This document shows positions 1 through 14,600 of a DNA stretch of 64,000 bases, piece after piece. Position 1 is the first letter of the stretch. Each line of letters begins with the position of its first letter. The translations under genes were made by a program, and so were the position numbers. The notes under the pieces are model-generated. The model was not told the DNA's origin, ran no database searches, and saw only the letters and a list, made by a program, of their open reading frames with translations. The DNA comes from Luzula sylvatica (lineage: Eukaryota; Streptophyta; Magnoliopsida; Poales; Juncaceae): positions 310,001-374,000 of the forward strand of contig CAMPEJ010000011.1 of the NCBI GenBank assembly GCA_946800325.1, given 5' to 3'.

Positions 1-2229
1 AAAACAATCTGTTTATGCTTTGGGGAGTTAAAATAACTTATTTTGAGATCATTTGAATCGTATCTTTTACTACATAACATTTCACCAAAATTTTAAACAC
101 TAAGATAGTTTGTTTTTCGATTCAAAACAATCTGTTTATGCTTTGGGGAGTTCAAATAACGTATTTTGAGATCATTTGAATCGTATCTTTTACCACATAA
201 CATTTCACCAAAATTTACAAACACTAAGAAAGTTTGTTTTTCGATTCAAAACAATTTGTTTATGCTTTGCGGAGTTCAAATAACGTATTTTGAGAACATT
301 TGAATCGTATCTTTTACCACATAACATTTTACCAAAATTTACAAACACTAAGAAAGTTTGTTTTTCGATTCAAAACAATTTGTTTATGCTTTGGGGAGTT
401 CAAATAACGTATTTTGAGATCATTTGAATCGTATCTTTTACCACATAACATTTCACCCAAATTTACAAACACTAAGAAAGTTTGTTTTTCGATTCAAAAC
501 AATCTGTTTATGCTTTGGGGAGTTCAAATAACGTATTTTGAGATCATTTGAATCGTATCTTTTACTACATAACATTTCACCAAAATTTACAAACACTAAG
601 AAAGTTTGTTTTTCGATCCAAAACAATTTGTTTATGCTTTGGGGGGTTCAAATAACATATTTTTAGATCATTCGAATCGTATCTTTTACCACATAACATT
701 TCACCAAAATTTACAAACACTAAGAAAGTTTGTTTTTCGATTCAAAACAATTTGTTTATGCTTTGGGGAGTTCAAATAACGTATTTTGAGATCATTGGAA
801 TCGTATCTTTTACTACAAAACATTTCACCAAAATTTACAAACACTACGAAAGTTTGTTTTTCAATTCAAAACAATTTGTTTATGCTTTGGGGAGTTCAAA
901 TAACATATTTTTAGATCATTCGAATCGTATATTTTACCACATAACATTTCACCAAAATTTACAAACACTAATAAAGTTTGTTTTTCGATTCAAAACAATC
1001 TGTTTATGCTTTGGGGAGTTCAAATAACGTATTTTGAGATCATTTGAATCGTATCTTTTACTACATAACATTTCACCAAAATTTTCAACACTAAGAAAGT
1101 TTGTTTTTCGATCCAAAACAATTTGTTTATGCTTTGGGGGGTTCAAATAACATATTTTTAGATCATTCGAATCGTATCTTTTACCACATAACATTTTACC
1201 AAAATTTACAAACACTAAGAAAGTTTGTTTTTCGATTCAAAACAATTTGTTTATGCTTTGGGGAGTTCAAATAACGTATTTTGAGATCATTGGAATCGTA
1301 TCTTTTACTACAAAACATTTCACCAAAATTTACAAACACTACGAAAGTTTGTTTTTCAATTCAAAACAATTTGTTTATGCTTTGGGGAGTTCAAATAACA
1401 TATTTTTAGATCATTCGAATCGTATATTTTACCACATAACATTTCACCAAAATTTACAAACACTAATAAAGTTTGTTTTTCGATTCAAAACAATCTGTTT
1501 ATGCTTTGGGGAGTTCAAATAACGTATTTTGAGATCATTTGAATCGTATCTTTTACTACATAACATTTCACCAAAATTTTCAACACTAAGATAGTTTGTT
1601 TTTCGATTCAAAACAATCTGTTTATGCTTTGGGGAGTTCAAATAACGTATTTTGAGATCATTTGAATCGTATCTTTTACCACATAACATTTCACCAAAAT
1701 TTACCAACACTAAGAAAGTTTGTTTTTCGATTCAAAACAATCTGTTTATGCTTTGGGTAGTTCAAATAACGTATTTTGAGATCATTTGAATCGTATCTTT
1801 TACCACATAACATTTTACCAAAATTTACAAACACTAAGAAAGTTTGTTTTTCGATTCAAAACAATCTGTTTATGCTTTGGGGAGTTCAAATAACGTATTT
1901 TGAGATCATTTGAATCGTATCTTTTACCACATAACATTTCACCCAAATTTACAAACACTAAGAAAGTTTGTTTTTCGATTCAAAACAATCTGTTTATGCT
2001 TTGGGGAGTTCAAATAACGTATTTTGAGATCATTTGAATCGTATCTTTTACTACATAACATTTCACCAAAATTTACAAACACTAAGAAAGTTTGTTTTTC
2101 GATCCAAAACAATTTGTTTATGCTTTGGGGAGTTCAAATAACATATTTTTAGATCATTCGAATCGTATCTTTTTCCACATAACATTTCACCAAAATTTAC
2201 AAACAATAAGAAAGTTTGTTTTTCGATTC
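1..2229. repeat. HOR block of 18 monomers (2,229 bp)
   Basis: Begins with a rare allele (gttaaaataactta) that recurs at 2230, exactly 18 x 124 - 3 bases later. About the first 740 bases match the start of the next block almost base for base, including the 'gcggag' + 'gagaacatt' monomer pair near 270 and 2500. The middle of the block has extra monomers relative to the later 12-mers, partly from the 4-monomer tandem duplication at 614-1603. The end (about 1.7-2.2 kb) carries gggtag, cacccaaat, cgatcc-A-type and aacaataag markers in the order reused downstream. Confidence 0.8.
614..1603. repeat. Tandem duplication of a 4-monomer segment (2 x 495 bp)
   Basis: Copies at 614-1108 and 1109-1603. 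Both contain, in order: cgatcc, a gggggg run followed by A-type changes, a W-type monomer with tactacaaaac, tacgaaag followed by caattc, an A-type with gtatat, actaataaag, and a one-base deletion (attttcaac). Only a few differences are visible, such as ttcacc/ttttacc near 695/1190 and agaaag/agatag near 1095/1590. The unit is 495 rather than 496 because one of its monomers is 123 bp. Confidence 0.88.
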
Positions 2230-3716
2230 AAAACAATCTGTTTATGCTTTGGGGAGTTAAAATAACTTATTTTGAGATCATTTGAATCGTATCTTTTACT
2301 ACATAACATTTCACCAAAATTTTAAACACTAAGATAGTTTGTTTTTCGATTCAAAACAATCTGTTTATGCTTTGGGGAGTTCAAATAACGTATTTTGAGA
2401 TCATTTGAATCGTATCTTTTACCACATAACATTTCACCAAAATTTACAAACACTAAGAAAGTTTGTTTTTCGATTCAAAACAATTTGTTTATGCTTTGCG
2501 GAGTTCAAATAACGTATTTTGAGAACATTTGAATCGTATCTTTTACCACATAACATTTTACCAAAATTTACAAACACTAAGAAAGTTTGTTTTTCGATTC
2601 AAAACAATTTGTTTATGCTTTGGGGAGTTCAAATAACGTATTTTGAGATCATTTGAATCGTATCTTTTACCACATAACATTTCACCCAAATTTACAAACA
2701 CTAAGAAAGTTTGTTTTTCGATTCAAAACAATCTGTTTATGCTTTGGGGAGTTCAAATAACGTATTTTGAGATCATTTGAATCGTATCTTTTACTACATA
2801 ACATTTCACCAAAATTTACAAACACTAAGAAAGTTTGTTTTTCGATCCAAAACAATTTGTTTATGCTTTGGGGGGTTCAAATAACATATTTTTAGATCAT
2901 TCGAATCGTATCTTTTACCACATAACATTTCACCAAAATTTACAAACACTAAGAAAGTTTGTTTTTCGATTCAAAACAATCTGTTTATGCTTTGGGGAGT
3001 TCAAATAACGTATTTTGAGATCATTTGAATCGTATCTTTTACCACATAACATTTTACCAAAATTTACAAACACTAAGAAAGTTTGTTCTTCGATTCAAAA
3101 CAATTTGTTTATGCTTTGGGGAGTTCAAATATCGTATTTTGAGATCATTGGAATCGTATCTTTTACTACATAACATTTCACCAAAATTTACAAACACTAC
3201 GAAAGTTTGTTTTTCGATTCAAAACAATGTGTTTATGCTTTGGGTAGTTCAAATAACGTATTTTGAGATCATTTGAATCGTATCTTTTACCACATAACAT
3301 TTTACCAAAATTTACATACACTAAGAAAGTTTGTTTTTCGATTCAAAACAATCTGTTTATGCTTTGGGGAGTTCAAATAACGTATTTTGAGATCATTTGA
3401 ATCGTATCTTTTACCACATAACATTTCACCCAAATTTACAAACACTAAGAAAGTTTGTTTTTCGATTCAAAACAATCTGTTTATGCTTTGGGGAGTTCAA
3501 ATAACGTATTTTGAGATCATTTGAATCGTATCTTTTACTACATAACATTTCACCAAAATTTACAAACACTAAGAAAGTTTGTTTTTCGATCCAAAACAAT
3601 TTGTTTATGCTTTGGGGAGTTCAAATAACATATTTTTAGATCATTCGAATCGTATCTTTTTCCACATAACATTTCACCAAAATTTACAAACAATAAGAAA
3701 GTTTGTTTTTCGATTC
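2230..3716. repeat. 12-monomer HOR unit, copy 1 (1,487 bp)
   Basis: Twelve monomers, one of 123 bp, in the order: deletion monomer, standard, gcggag/agaacatt, standard, cacccaaat, tactac, cgatcc-A-type, ttttacc followed by ttcttcg, W-type with tacgaaag, caatgtg with gggtag, cacccaaat, and tactac/cgatcc-A-type ending in aacaataag. The same order follows in 3717-5203. Differences from that copy include gttaaaataactta at the start, a gggggg run near 2870, atatcg near 3129 and acatacac near 3314. Identity is thus well above 99%. Confidence 0.88.
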
Positions 3717-5203
3717 AAAACAATCTGTTTATGCTTTGGGGAGTTCAAATAACGTATTTTGAGATCATTTGAATCGTATCTTTTACTACATAACATTTCA
3801 CCAAAATTTTAAACACTAAGATAGTTTGTTTTTCGATTCAAAACAATCTGTTTATGCTTTGGGGAGTTCAAATAACGTATTTTGAGATCATTTGAATCGT
3901 ATCTTTTACCACATAACATTTCACCAAAATTTACAAACACTAAGAAAGTTTGTTTTTCGATTCAAAACAATTTGTTTATGCTTTGCGGAGTTCAAATAAC
4001 GTATTTTGAGAACATTTGAATCGTATCTTTTACCACATAACATTTTACCAAAATTTACAAACACTAAGAAAGTTTGTTTTTCGATTCAAAACAATTTGTT
4101 TATGCTTTGGGGAGTTCAAATAACGTATTTTGAGATCATTTGAATCGTATCTTTTACCACATAACATTTCACCCAAATTTACAAACACTAAGAAAGTTTG
4201 TTTTTCGATTCAAAACAATCTGTTTATGCTTTGGGGAGTTCAAATAACGTATTTTGAGATCATTTGAATCGTATCTTTTACTACATAACATTTCACCAAA
4301 ATTTACAAACACTAAGAAAGTTTGTTTTTCGATCCAAAACAATTTGTTTATGCTTTGGGGAGTTCAAATAACATATTTTTAGATCATTCGAATCGTATCT
4401 TTTACCACATAACATTTCACCAAAATTTACAAACACTAAGAAAGTTTGTTTTTCGATTCAAAACAATCTGTTTATGCTTTGGGGAGTTCAAATAACGTAT
4501 TTTGAGATCATTTGAATCGTATCTTTTACCACATAACATTTTACCAAAATTTACAAACACTAAGAAAGTTTGTTCTTCGATTCAAAACAATTTGTTTATG
4601 CTTTGGGGAGTTCAAATAACGTATTTTGAGATCATTGGAATCGTATCTTTTACTACATAACATTTCACCAAAATTTACAAACACTACGAAAGTTTGTTTT
4701 TCGATTCAAAACAATGTGTTTATGCTTTGGGTAGTTCAAATAACGTATTTTGAGATCATTTGAATCGTATCTTTTACCACATAACATTTTACCAAAATTT
4801 ACAAACACTAAGAAAGTTTGTTTTTCGATTCAAAACAATCTGTTTATGCTTTGGGGAGTTCAAATAACGTATTTTGAGATCATTTGAATCGTATCTTTTA
4901 CCACATAACATTTCACCCAAATTTTCAAACACTAAGAAAGTTTGTTTTTCGATTCAAAACAATCTGTTTATGCTTTGGGGAGTTCAAATAACGTATTTTG
5001 AGATCATTTGAATCGTATCTTTTACTACATAACATTTCACCAAAATTTACAAACACTAAGAAAGTTTGTTTTTCGATCCAAAACAATTTGTTTATGCTTT
5101 GGGGAGTTCAAATAACATATTTTTAGATCATTCGAATCGTATCTTTTTCTACATAACATTTCACCAAAATTTACAAACAATAAGAAAGTTTGTTTTTCGA
5201 TTC
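3717..5203. repeat. 12-monomer HOR unit, copy 2 (1,487 bp)
   Basis: Same monomer order as 2230-3716 at an offset of exactly 1,487 bases. It carries the alleles inherited by the 26-mers downstream: attttcaaac near 4920 and tttttctac near 5150. The first copy has atttacaaac and tttttccac there. This copy is therefore the closer relative of the 26-mer units. Confidence 0.88.
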
Positions 5204-8200
5204 AAAACAATCTGTTTATGCTTTGGGGAGTTCAAATAACGTATTTTGAGATCATTTGAATCGTATCTTTTACTACATAACATTTCACCAAAATTTTAAA
5301 CACTAAGATAGTTTGTTTTTCGATTCAAAACAATCTGTTTATGCTTTGGGGAGTTCAAATAACGTATTTTGAGATCATTTGAATCGTATCTTTTACCACA
5401 TAACATTTCACCAAAATTTACAAACACTAAGAAAGTTTGTTTTTCGATTCAAAACAATTTGTTTATGCTTTGCGGAGTTCAAATAACGTATTTTGAGAAC
5501 ATTTGAATCGTATCTTTTACCACATAACATTTTACCAAAATTTACAAACACTAAGAAAGTTTGTTTTTCGATTCAAAACAATTTGTTTATGCTTTGGGGA
5601 GTTCAAATAACGTATTTTGAGATCATTTGAATCGTATCTTTTACCACATAACATTTCACCCAAATTTACAAACACTAAGAAAGTTTGTTTTTCGATTCAA
5701 AACAATCTGTTTATGCTTTGGGGAGTTCAAATAACGTATTTTGAGATCATTTGAATCGTATCTTTTACTACATAACATTTCACCAAAATTTACAAACACT
5801 AAGAAAGTTTGTTTTTCGATCCAAAACAATTTGTTTATGCTTTGGGGAGTTCAAATAACATATTTTTAGATCATTCGAATCGTATCTTTTACCACATAAC
5901 ATTTCACCAAAATTTACAAACACTAAGAAAGTTTGTTTTTCGATTCAAAGCAATCTGTTTATGCTTTGGGGAGTTCAAATAACGTATTTTGAGATCATTT
6001 GAATCGTATCTTTTACCACATAACATTTTACCAAAATTTACAAACACTAAGAAAGTTTGTTCTTCGATTCAAGACAATTTGTTTATGCTTTGGGGAGTTC
6101 AAATAACGTATTTTGAGATCATTGGAATCGTATCTTTTACTACATAACATTTCACCAAAATTTACAAACACTACGAAAGTTTGTTTTTCGATTCAAAACA
6201 ATGTGTTTATGCTTTGGGGAGTTCAAATAACGTATTTTGAGATCATTCGAATCGTATCTTTTACCACATAACATTTCACCCAAATTTAGAAACACTAAGA
6301 AAGTTTGTTTTTCGATTCAAAACAATCTGTTTATGCTTTGGGGAGTTCAAATAACGTATTTTGAGATCATTTGAATCGTATCTTTTTCCATATAACATTT
6401 CACCAAAATTTACAAACACTAAGACAGTTTGTTTTTCGATTCAAAACAATCTGTTTATGCTTTGGGGAGTTCAAATAACGTATTTTTAGATAATTTGAAT
6501 CGTATCTTTTACCACATAACATTTTACCAAAATTTACAAACACTAAGAAAGTTTGTTTTTCGATTCAAAACAATCTGTTTATGCTTTGGGGAGTTCAAAT
6601 AACGTATTTTGAGATCATTTGAATCGTATATTTTTCCATATAACATTTCACCAAAATTTACAAACACTAAGACAGTTTGTTTTTCGATTCAAAACAATCT
6701 GTTTATGCTTTGGGGAGTTCAAATAACGTATTTTGAGATCATTGGAATTGTATCTTTTACGACATAACATTTCACCAAAATTTACAAACACTAAGAAAGT
6801 TTGTTTTTCGTTCAAAACAATCTGTTTATGCTTTGGGGAGTTCAAATAACGTATTTTTAGATCATTCGAATCGTATCTTTTACCACATAACATTTCACCA
6901 AAATTTACAAACACTAAGAAAGTTTGTTTTTCGATTCAAAACAATTTGTTTATGCTTTGGGGAGTTCAAATAACATATTTTTAGATCATTCGAATCGTAT
7001 CTTTTACCACATAACATTTCACCAATATTTACAAACACTAAGAAAGTTTGTTTTTCGATTCAAAACAATCTGTTTATGCTTTGGGGAGTTCAAACAACGT
7101 ATTTTGAGATCATTTGAATCGTATCTTTTACTACATAACATTTCACCCAAATTTTAAACACTAAGATAGTTTGTTTTTCGATTCAAAACAATCTGTTTAT
7201 GCTTTGGGGAGTTCAAATAACGTATTTTGAGATCATGTGAATCGTTTCTTTTTCCATATAACATTTCACCAAAATTTACAAACACTAAGACAGTTTGTTT
7301 TTCGATTCAAAACAATCTGTTTATGCTTTGGGGAGTTCAAATAACGTATTTTGAGATCATTTGAATTGTATCTTTTACGACATAACATTTCACCAAAATT
7401 TACAAACACTAAGAAAGTTTGTTTTTCGATTCAAAACAATCTGTTTATGCTTTGGGGAGTTCAAATAACGTATTTTGAGATCATTTGAATCGTATCTTTT
7501 ACTACATAACATTTCACCAAAATTTACAAACACTAAGAAAGTTTGTTTTTCGATCCAAAACAATTTGTTTATGCTTTGGGGAGTTCAAATAACATATTTT
7601 TAGATCATTCGAATCGTATCTTTTACCACATAACATTTCACCAAAATTTACAAACACTAAGAAAGTTTGTTTTTCGATTCAAAACAATCTGTTTATGCTT
7701 TGGGGAGTTCAAATAACGTATTTTGAGATCATTTGAATCGTATCTTTTACCACATAACATTTTACCAAAATTTACAAACACTAAGAAAGTTTGTTCTTCG
7801 ATTCAAAACAATTTGTTTATGCTTTGGGGAGTTCAAATAACGTATTTTGAGATCATTGGAATCGTATCTTTTACTACATAACATTTCACCAAAATTTACA
7901 AACACTACGAAAGTTTGTTTTTCGATTCAAAACAATGTGTTTATGCTTTGGGTAGTTCAAATAACGTATTTTGAGATCATTTGAATCGTATCTTTTACCA
8001 CATAACATTTTACCAAAATTTACAAACACTAAGAAAGTTTGTTTTTCGATTCAAAACAATCTGTTTATGCTTTGGGGAGTTCAAATAACGTATTTTGAGA
8101 TCATTTGAATCGTATCTTTTACCACATAACATTTCACCCAAATTTTCAAACACTAAGAAAGTTTGTTTTTCGATTCAAAACAATCTGTTTATGCTTTGGG

Positions 8201-8424
8201 GAGTTCAAATAACGTATTTTGAGATCATTTGAATCGTATCTTTTACTACATAACATTTCACCAAAATTTACAAACACTAAGAAAGTTTGTTTTTCGATCC
8301 AAAACAATTTGTTTATGCTTTGGGGAGTTCAAATAACATATTTTTAGATCATTCGAATCGTATCTTTTTCTACATAACATTTCACCAAAATTTACAAACA
8401 ATAAGAAAGTTTGTTTTTCGATTC
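5204..8424. repeat. 26-monomer HOR unit, copy 1 (3,221 bp)
   Basis: The left third (5204 to about 6230) and right third (about 7390 to 8424) match the left and right parts of the preceding 12-mer unit, down to ttcttcg, caatgtg/gggtag, attttcaaac, tttttctac and aacaataag. Between them sit about 14 other monomers. These carry attagaaac, tttttccat with agacag, tttttagataattt, gtatatttttccat, ttggaattg with acgacat, cgttc, accaatattt, caaattttaaac and gatcatgtg with cgtttc. Since 3,221 = 1,487 + 1,734 and 1,734 = 14 x 124 - 2, this is best read as a 12-mer enlarged by a 14-monomer insertion or exchange. Confidence 0.87.
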
Positions 8425-11400
8425 AAAACAATCTGTTTATGCTTTGGGGAGTTCAAATAACGTATTTTGAGATCATTTGAATCGTATCTTTTACTACATA
8501 ACATTTCACCAAAATTTTAAACACTAAGATAGTTTGTTTTTCGATTCAAAACAATCTGTTTATGCTTTGGGGAGTTCAAATAACGTATTTTGAGATCATT
8601 TGAATCGTATCTTTTACCACATAACATTTCACCAAAATTTACAAACACTAAGAAAGTTTGTTTTTCGATTCAAAACAATTTGTTTATGCTTTGCGGAGTT
8701 CAAATAACGTATTTTGAGAACATTTGAATCGTATCTTTTACCACATAACATTTTACCAAAATTTACAAACACTAAGAAAGTTTGTTTTTCGATTCAAAAC
8801 AATTTGTTTATGCTTTGGGGAGTTCAAATAACGTATTTTGAGATCATTTGAATCGTATCTTTTACCACATAACATTTCACCCAAATTTACAAACACTAAG
8901 AAAGTTTGTTTTTCGATTCAAAACAATCTGTTTATGCTTTGGGGAGTTCAAATAACGTATTTTGAGATCATTTGAATCGTATCTTTTACTACATAACATT
9001 TCACCAAAATTTACAAACACTAAGAAAGTTTGTTTTTCGATCCAAAACAATTTGTTTATGCTTTGGGGAGTTCAAATAACATATTTTTAGATCATTCGAA
9101 TCGTATCTTTTACCACATAACATTTCACCAAAATTTACAAACACTAAGAAAGTTTGTTTTTCGATTCAAAGCAATCTGTTTATGCTTTGGGGAGTTCAAA
9201 TAACGTATTTTGAGATCATTTGAATCGTATCTTTTACCACATAACATTTTACCAAAATTTACAAACACTAAGAAAGTTTGTTCTTCGATTCAAGACAATT
9301 TGTTTATGCTTTGGGGAGTTCAAATAACGTATTTTGAGATCATTGGAATCGTATCTTTTACTACATAACATTTCACCAAAATTTACAAACACTACGAAAG
9401 TTTGTTTTTCGATTCAAAACAATGTGTTTATGCTTTGGGGAGTTCAAATAACGTATTTTGAGATCATTCGAATCGTATCTTTTACCACATAACATTTCAC
9501 CCAAATTTAGAAACACTAAGAAAGTTTGTTTTTCGATTCAAAACAATCTGTTTATGCTTTGGGGAGTTCAAATAACGTATTTTGAGATCATTTGAATCGT
9601 ATCTTTTTCCATATAACATTTCACCAAAATTTACAAACACTAAGACAGTTTGTTTTTCGATTCAAAACAATCTGTTTATGCTTTGGGGAGTTCAAATAAC
9701 GTATTTTTAGATAATTTGAATCGTATCTTTTACCACATAACATTTTACCAAAATTTACAAACACTAAGAAAGTTTGTTTTTCGATTCAAAACAATCTGTT
9801 TATGCTTTGGGGAGTTCAAATAACGTATTTTGAGATCATTTGAATCGTATATTTTTCCATATAACATTTCACCAAAATTTACAAACACTAAGACAGTTTG
9901 TTTTTCGATTCAAAACAATCTGTTTATGCTTTGGGGAGTTCAAATAACGTATTTTGAGATCATTGGAATTGTATCTTTTACGACATAACATTTCACCAAA
10001 ATTTACAAACACTAAGAAAGTTTGTTTTTCGTTCAAAACAATCTGTTTATGCTTTGGGGAGTTCAAATAACGTATTTTTAGATCATTCGAATCGTATCTT
10101 TTACCACATAACATTTCACCAAAATTTACAAACACTAAGAAAGTTTGTTTTTCGATTCAAAACAATTTGTTTATGCTTTGGGGAGTTCAAATAACATATT
10201 TTTAGATCATTCGAATCGTATCTTTTACCACATAACATTTCACCAATATTTACAAACACTAAGAAAGTTTGTTTTTCGATTCAAAACAATCTGTTTATGC
10301 TTTGGGGAGTTCAAATAACGTATTTTGAGATCATTTGAATCGTATCTTTTACTACATAACATTTCACCCAAATTTTAAACACTAAGATAGTTTGTTTTTC
10401 GATTCAAAACAATATGTTTATGCTTTGGGGAGTTCAAATAACGTATTTTGAGATCATGTGAATCGTTTCTTTTTCCATATAACATTTCACCAAAATTTAC
10501 AAACACTAAAACAGTTTGTTTTTCGATTCAAAACAATCTGTTTATGCTTTGGGGAGTTCAAATAACGTATTTTGAGATCATTTGAATTGTATCTTTTACG
10601 ACATAACATTTCACCAAAATTTACAAACACTAAGAAAGTTTGTTTTTCGATTCAAAACAATCTGTTTATGCTTTGGGGAGTTCAAATAACGTATTTTGAG
10701 ATCATTTGAATCGTATCTTTTACTACATAACATTTCACCAAAATTTACAAACACTAAGAAAGTTTGTTTTTCGATCCAAAACAATTTGTTTATGCTTTGG
10801 GGAGTTCAAATAACATATTTTTAGATCATTCGAATCGTATCTTTTACCACATAACATTTCACCAAAATTTACAAACACTAAGAAAGTTTGTTTTTCGATT
10901 CAAAACAATCTGTTTATGCTTTGGGGAGTTCAAATAACGTATTTTGAGATCATTTGAATCGTATCTTTTACCACATAACATTTTACCAAAATTTACAAAC
11001 ACTAAGAAAGTTTGTTCTTCGATTCAAAACAATTTGTTTATGCTTTGGGGAGTTCAAATAACGTATTTTGAGATCATTGGAATCGTATCTTTTACTACAT
11101 AACATTTCACCAAAATTTACAAACACTACGAAAGTTTGTTTTTCGATTCAAAACAATGTGTTTATGCTTTGGGTAGTTCAAATAACGTATTTTGAGATCA
11201 TTTGAATCGTATCTTTTACCACATAACATTTTACCAAAATTTACAAACACTAAGAAAGTTTGTTTTTCGATTCAAAACAATCTGTTTATGCTTTGGGGAG
11301 TTCAAATAACGTATTTTGAGATCATTTGAATCGTATCTTTTACCACATAACATTTCACCCAAATTTTCAAACACTAAGAAAGTTTGTTTTTCGATTCAAA

Positions 11401-11645
11401 ACAATCTGTTTATGCTTTGGGGAGTTCAAATAACGTATTTTGAGATCATTTGAATCGTATCTTTTACTACATAACATTTCACCAAAATTTACAAACACTA
11501 AGAAAGTTTGTTTTTCGATCCAAAACAATTTGTTTATGCTTTGGGGAGTTCAAATAACATATTTTTAGATCATTCGAATCGTATCTTTTTCTACATAACA
11601 TTTCACCAAAATTTACAAACAATAAGAAAGTTTGTTTTTCGATTC
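8425..11645. repeat. 26-monomer HOR unit, copy 2 (3,221 bp)
   Basis: Repeats 5204-8424 at an offset of exactly 3,221. I noticed only three substitutions: caataacg instead of caacaacg near 10316, caatatg near 10412 and actaaaacag near 10507. That is about 99.9% identity, so the duplication is very recent or has been homogenised. Confidence 0.9.
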
Positions 11646-14600
11646 AAAACAATCTGTTTATGCTTTGGGGAGTTCAAATAACGTATTTTGAGATCATTTG
11701 AATCGTATCTTTTACTACATAACATTTCACCAAAATTTTAAACACTAAGATAGTTTGTTTTTCGATTCAAAACAATCTGTTTATGCTTTGGGGAGTTCAA
11801 ATAACGTATTTTGAGATCATTTGAATCGTATCTTTTACCACATAACATTTCACCAAAATTTACAAACACTAAGAAAGTTTGTTTTTCGATTCAAAACAAT
11901 TTGTTTATGCTTTGCGGAGTTCAAATAACGTATTTTGAGAACATTTGAATCGTATCTTTTACCACATAACATTTTACCAAAATTTACAAACACTAAGAAA
12001 GTTTGTTTTTCGATTCAAAACAATTTGTTTATGCTTTGGGGAGTTCAAATAACGTATTTTGAGATCATTTGAATCGTATCTTTTACCACATAACATTTCA
12101 CCCAAATTTACAAACACTAAGAAAGTTTGTTTTTCGAGTCAAAACAATCTGTTTATGCTTTGGGGAGTTCAAATAACGTATTTTGAGATCATTTGAATCG
12201 TATCTTTTACTACATAACATTTCACCAAAATTTACAAACACTAAGAAAGTTTGTTTTTCGATCCAAAACAATTTGTTTATGCTTTGGGGAGTTCAAATAA
12301 CATATTTTTAGATCATTCGAATCGTATCTTTTACCACATAACATTTCACCAAAATTTACAAACACTAAGAAAGTTTGTTTTTCGATTCAAAGCAATCTGT
12401 TTATGCTTTGGGGAGTTCAAATAACGTATTTTGAGATCATTTGAATCGTATCTTTTACCACATAACATTTTACCAAAATTTACAAACACTAAGAAAGTTT
12501 GTTCTTCGATTCAAGACAATTTGTTTATGCTTTGGGGAGTTCAAATAACGTATTTTGAGATCATTGGAATCGTATCTTTTACTACATAACATTTCACCAA
12601 AATTTACAAACACTACGAAAGTTTGTTTTTCGATTCAAAACAATGTGTTTATGCTTTGGGGAGTTCAAATAACGTATTTTGAGATCATTCGAATCGTATC
12701 TTTTACCACATAACATTTCACCCAAATTTAGAAACACTAAGAAAGTTTGTTTTTCGATTCAAAACAATCTGTTTATGCTTTGGGGAGTTCAAATAACGTA
12801 TTTTGAGATCATTTGAATCGTATCTTTTTCCATATAACATTTCACCAAAATTTACAAACACTAAGACAGTTTGTTTTTCGATTCAAAACAATCTGTTTAT
12901 GCTTTGGGGAGTTCAAATAACGTATTTTGAGATCATTTGAATCGTATATTTTTCCATATAACATTTCACCAAAATTTACAAACACTAAGACAGTTTGTTT
13001 TTCGATTCAAAACAATCTGTTTATGCTTTGGGGAGTTCAAATAACGTATTTTGAGATCATTGGAATTGTATCTTTTACGACATAACATTTCACCAAAATT
13101 TACAAACACTAAGAAAGTTTGTTTTTCGATTCAAAACAATCTGTTTATGCTTTGGGGAGTTCAAATAACGTATTTTTAGATAATTTGAATCGTATCTTTT
13201 ACCACATAACATTTTACCAAAATTTACAAACACTAAGAAAGTTTGTTTTTCGATTCAAAACAATCTGTTTATGCTTTGGGGAGTTCAAATAACGTATTTT
13301 GAGATCATTTGAATCGTATATTTTTCCATATAACATTTCACCAAAATTTACAAACACTAAGACAGTTTGTTTTTCGATTCAAAACAATCTGTTTATGCTT
13401 TGGGGAGTTCAAATAACGTATTTTGAGATCATTGGAATTGTATCTTTTACGACATAACATTTCACCAAAATTTACAAACACTAAGAAAGTTTGTTTTTCG
13501 TTCAAAACAATCTGTTTATGCTTTGGGGAGTTCAAATAACGTATTTTTAGATCATTCGAATCGTATCTTTTACCACATAACATTTCACCAAAATTTACAA
13601 ACACTAAGAAAGTTTGTTTTTCGATTCAAAACAATTTGTTTATGCTTTGGGGAGTTCAAATAACATATTTTTAGATCATTCGAATCGTATCTTTTACCAC
13701 ATAACATTTCACCAATATTTACAAACACTAAGAAAGTTTGTTTTTCGATTCAAAACAATCTGTTTATGCTTTGGGGAGTTCAAATAACGTATTTTGAGAT
13801 CATTTGAATCGTATCTTTTACTACATAACATTTCACCCAAATTTTAAACACTAAGATAGTTTGTTTTTCGATTCAAAACAATCTGTTTATGCTTTGGGGA
13901 GTTCAAATAACGTATTTTGAGATCATGTGAATCGTTTCTTTTTCCATATAACATTTCACCAAAATTTACAAACACTAAGACAGTTTGTTTTTCGATTCAA
14001 AACAATCTGTTTATGCTTTGGGGAGTTCAAATAACGTATTTTGAGATCATTGGAATTGTATCTTTTACGACATAACATTTCACCAAAATTTACAAACACT
14101 AAGAAAGTTTGTTTTTCGTTCAAAACAATCTGTTTATGCTTTGGGGAGTTCAAATAACGTATTTTTAGATCATTCGAATCGTATCTTTTACCACATAACA
14201 TTTCACCAAAATTTACAAACACTAAGAAAGTTTGTTTTTCGATTCAAAACAATTTCTTTATGCTTTGGGGAGTTCAAATAACATATTTTTAGATCATTCG
14301 AATCGTATCTTTTACCACATAACATTTCACCAATATTTACAAACACTAAGAAAGTTTGTTTTTCGATTCAAAACAATCTGTTTATGCTTTGGGGAGTTCA
14401 AATAACGTATTTTGAGATCATTTGAATCGTATCTTTTACTACATAACATTTCACCCAAATTTTAAACACTAAGATAGTTTGTTTTTCGATTCAAAACAAT
14501 CTGTTTATGCTTTGGGGAGTTCAAATAACGTATTTTGAGATCATGTGAATCGTTTCTTTTTCCATATAACATTTCACCAAAATTTACAAACACTAAGACA

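Noticed and set aside
752..1522. Plus-strand open frames of 91 codons at 752-1027 and 1247-1522
   Set aside because: They are two copies of the same 495-bp tandem segment read through about two monomers. The predicted peptide repeats itself with frame drift, has no domain and no plausible upstream signal, and exists only where the tactacaaaac allele removes a stop.
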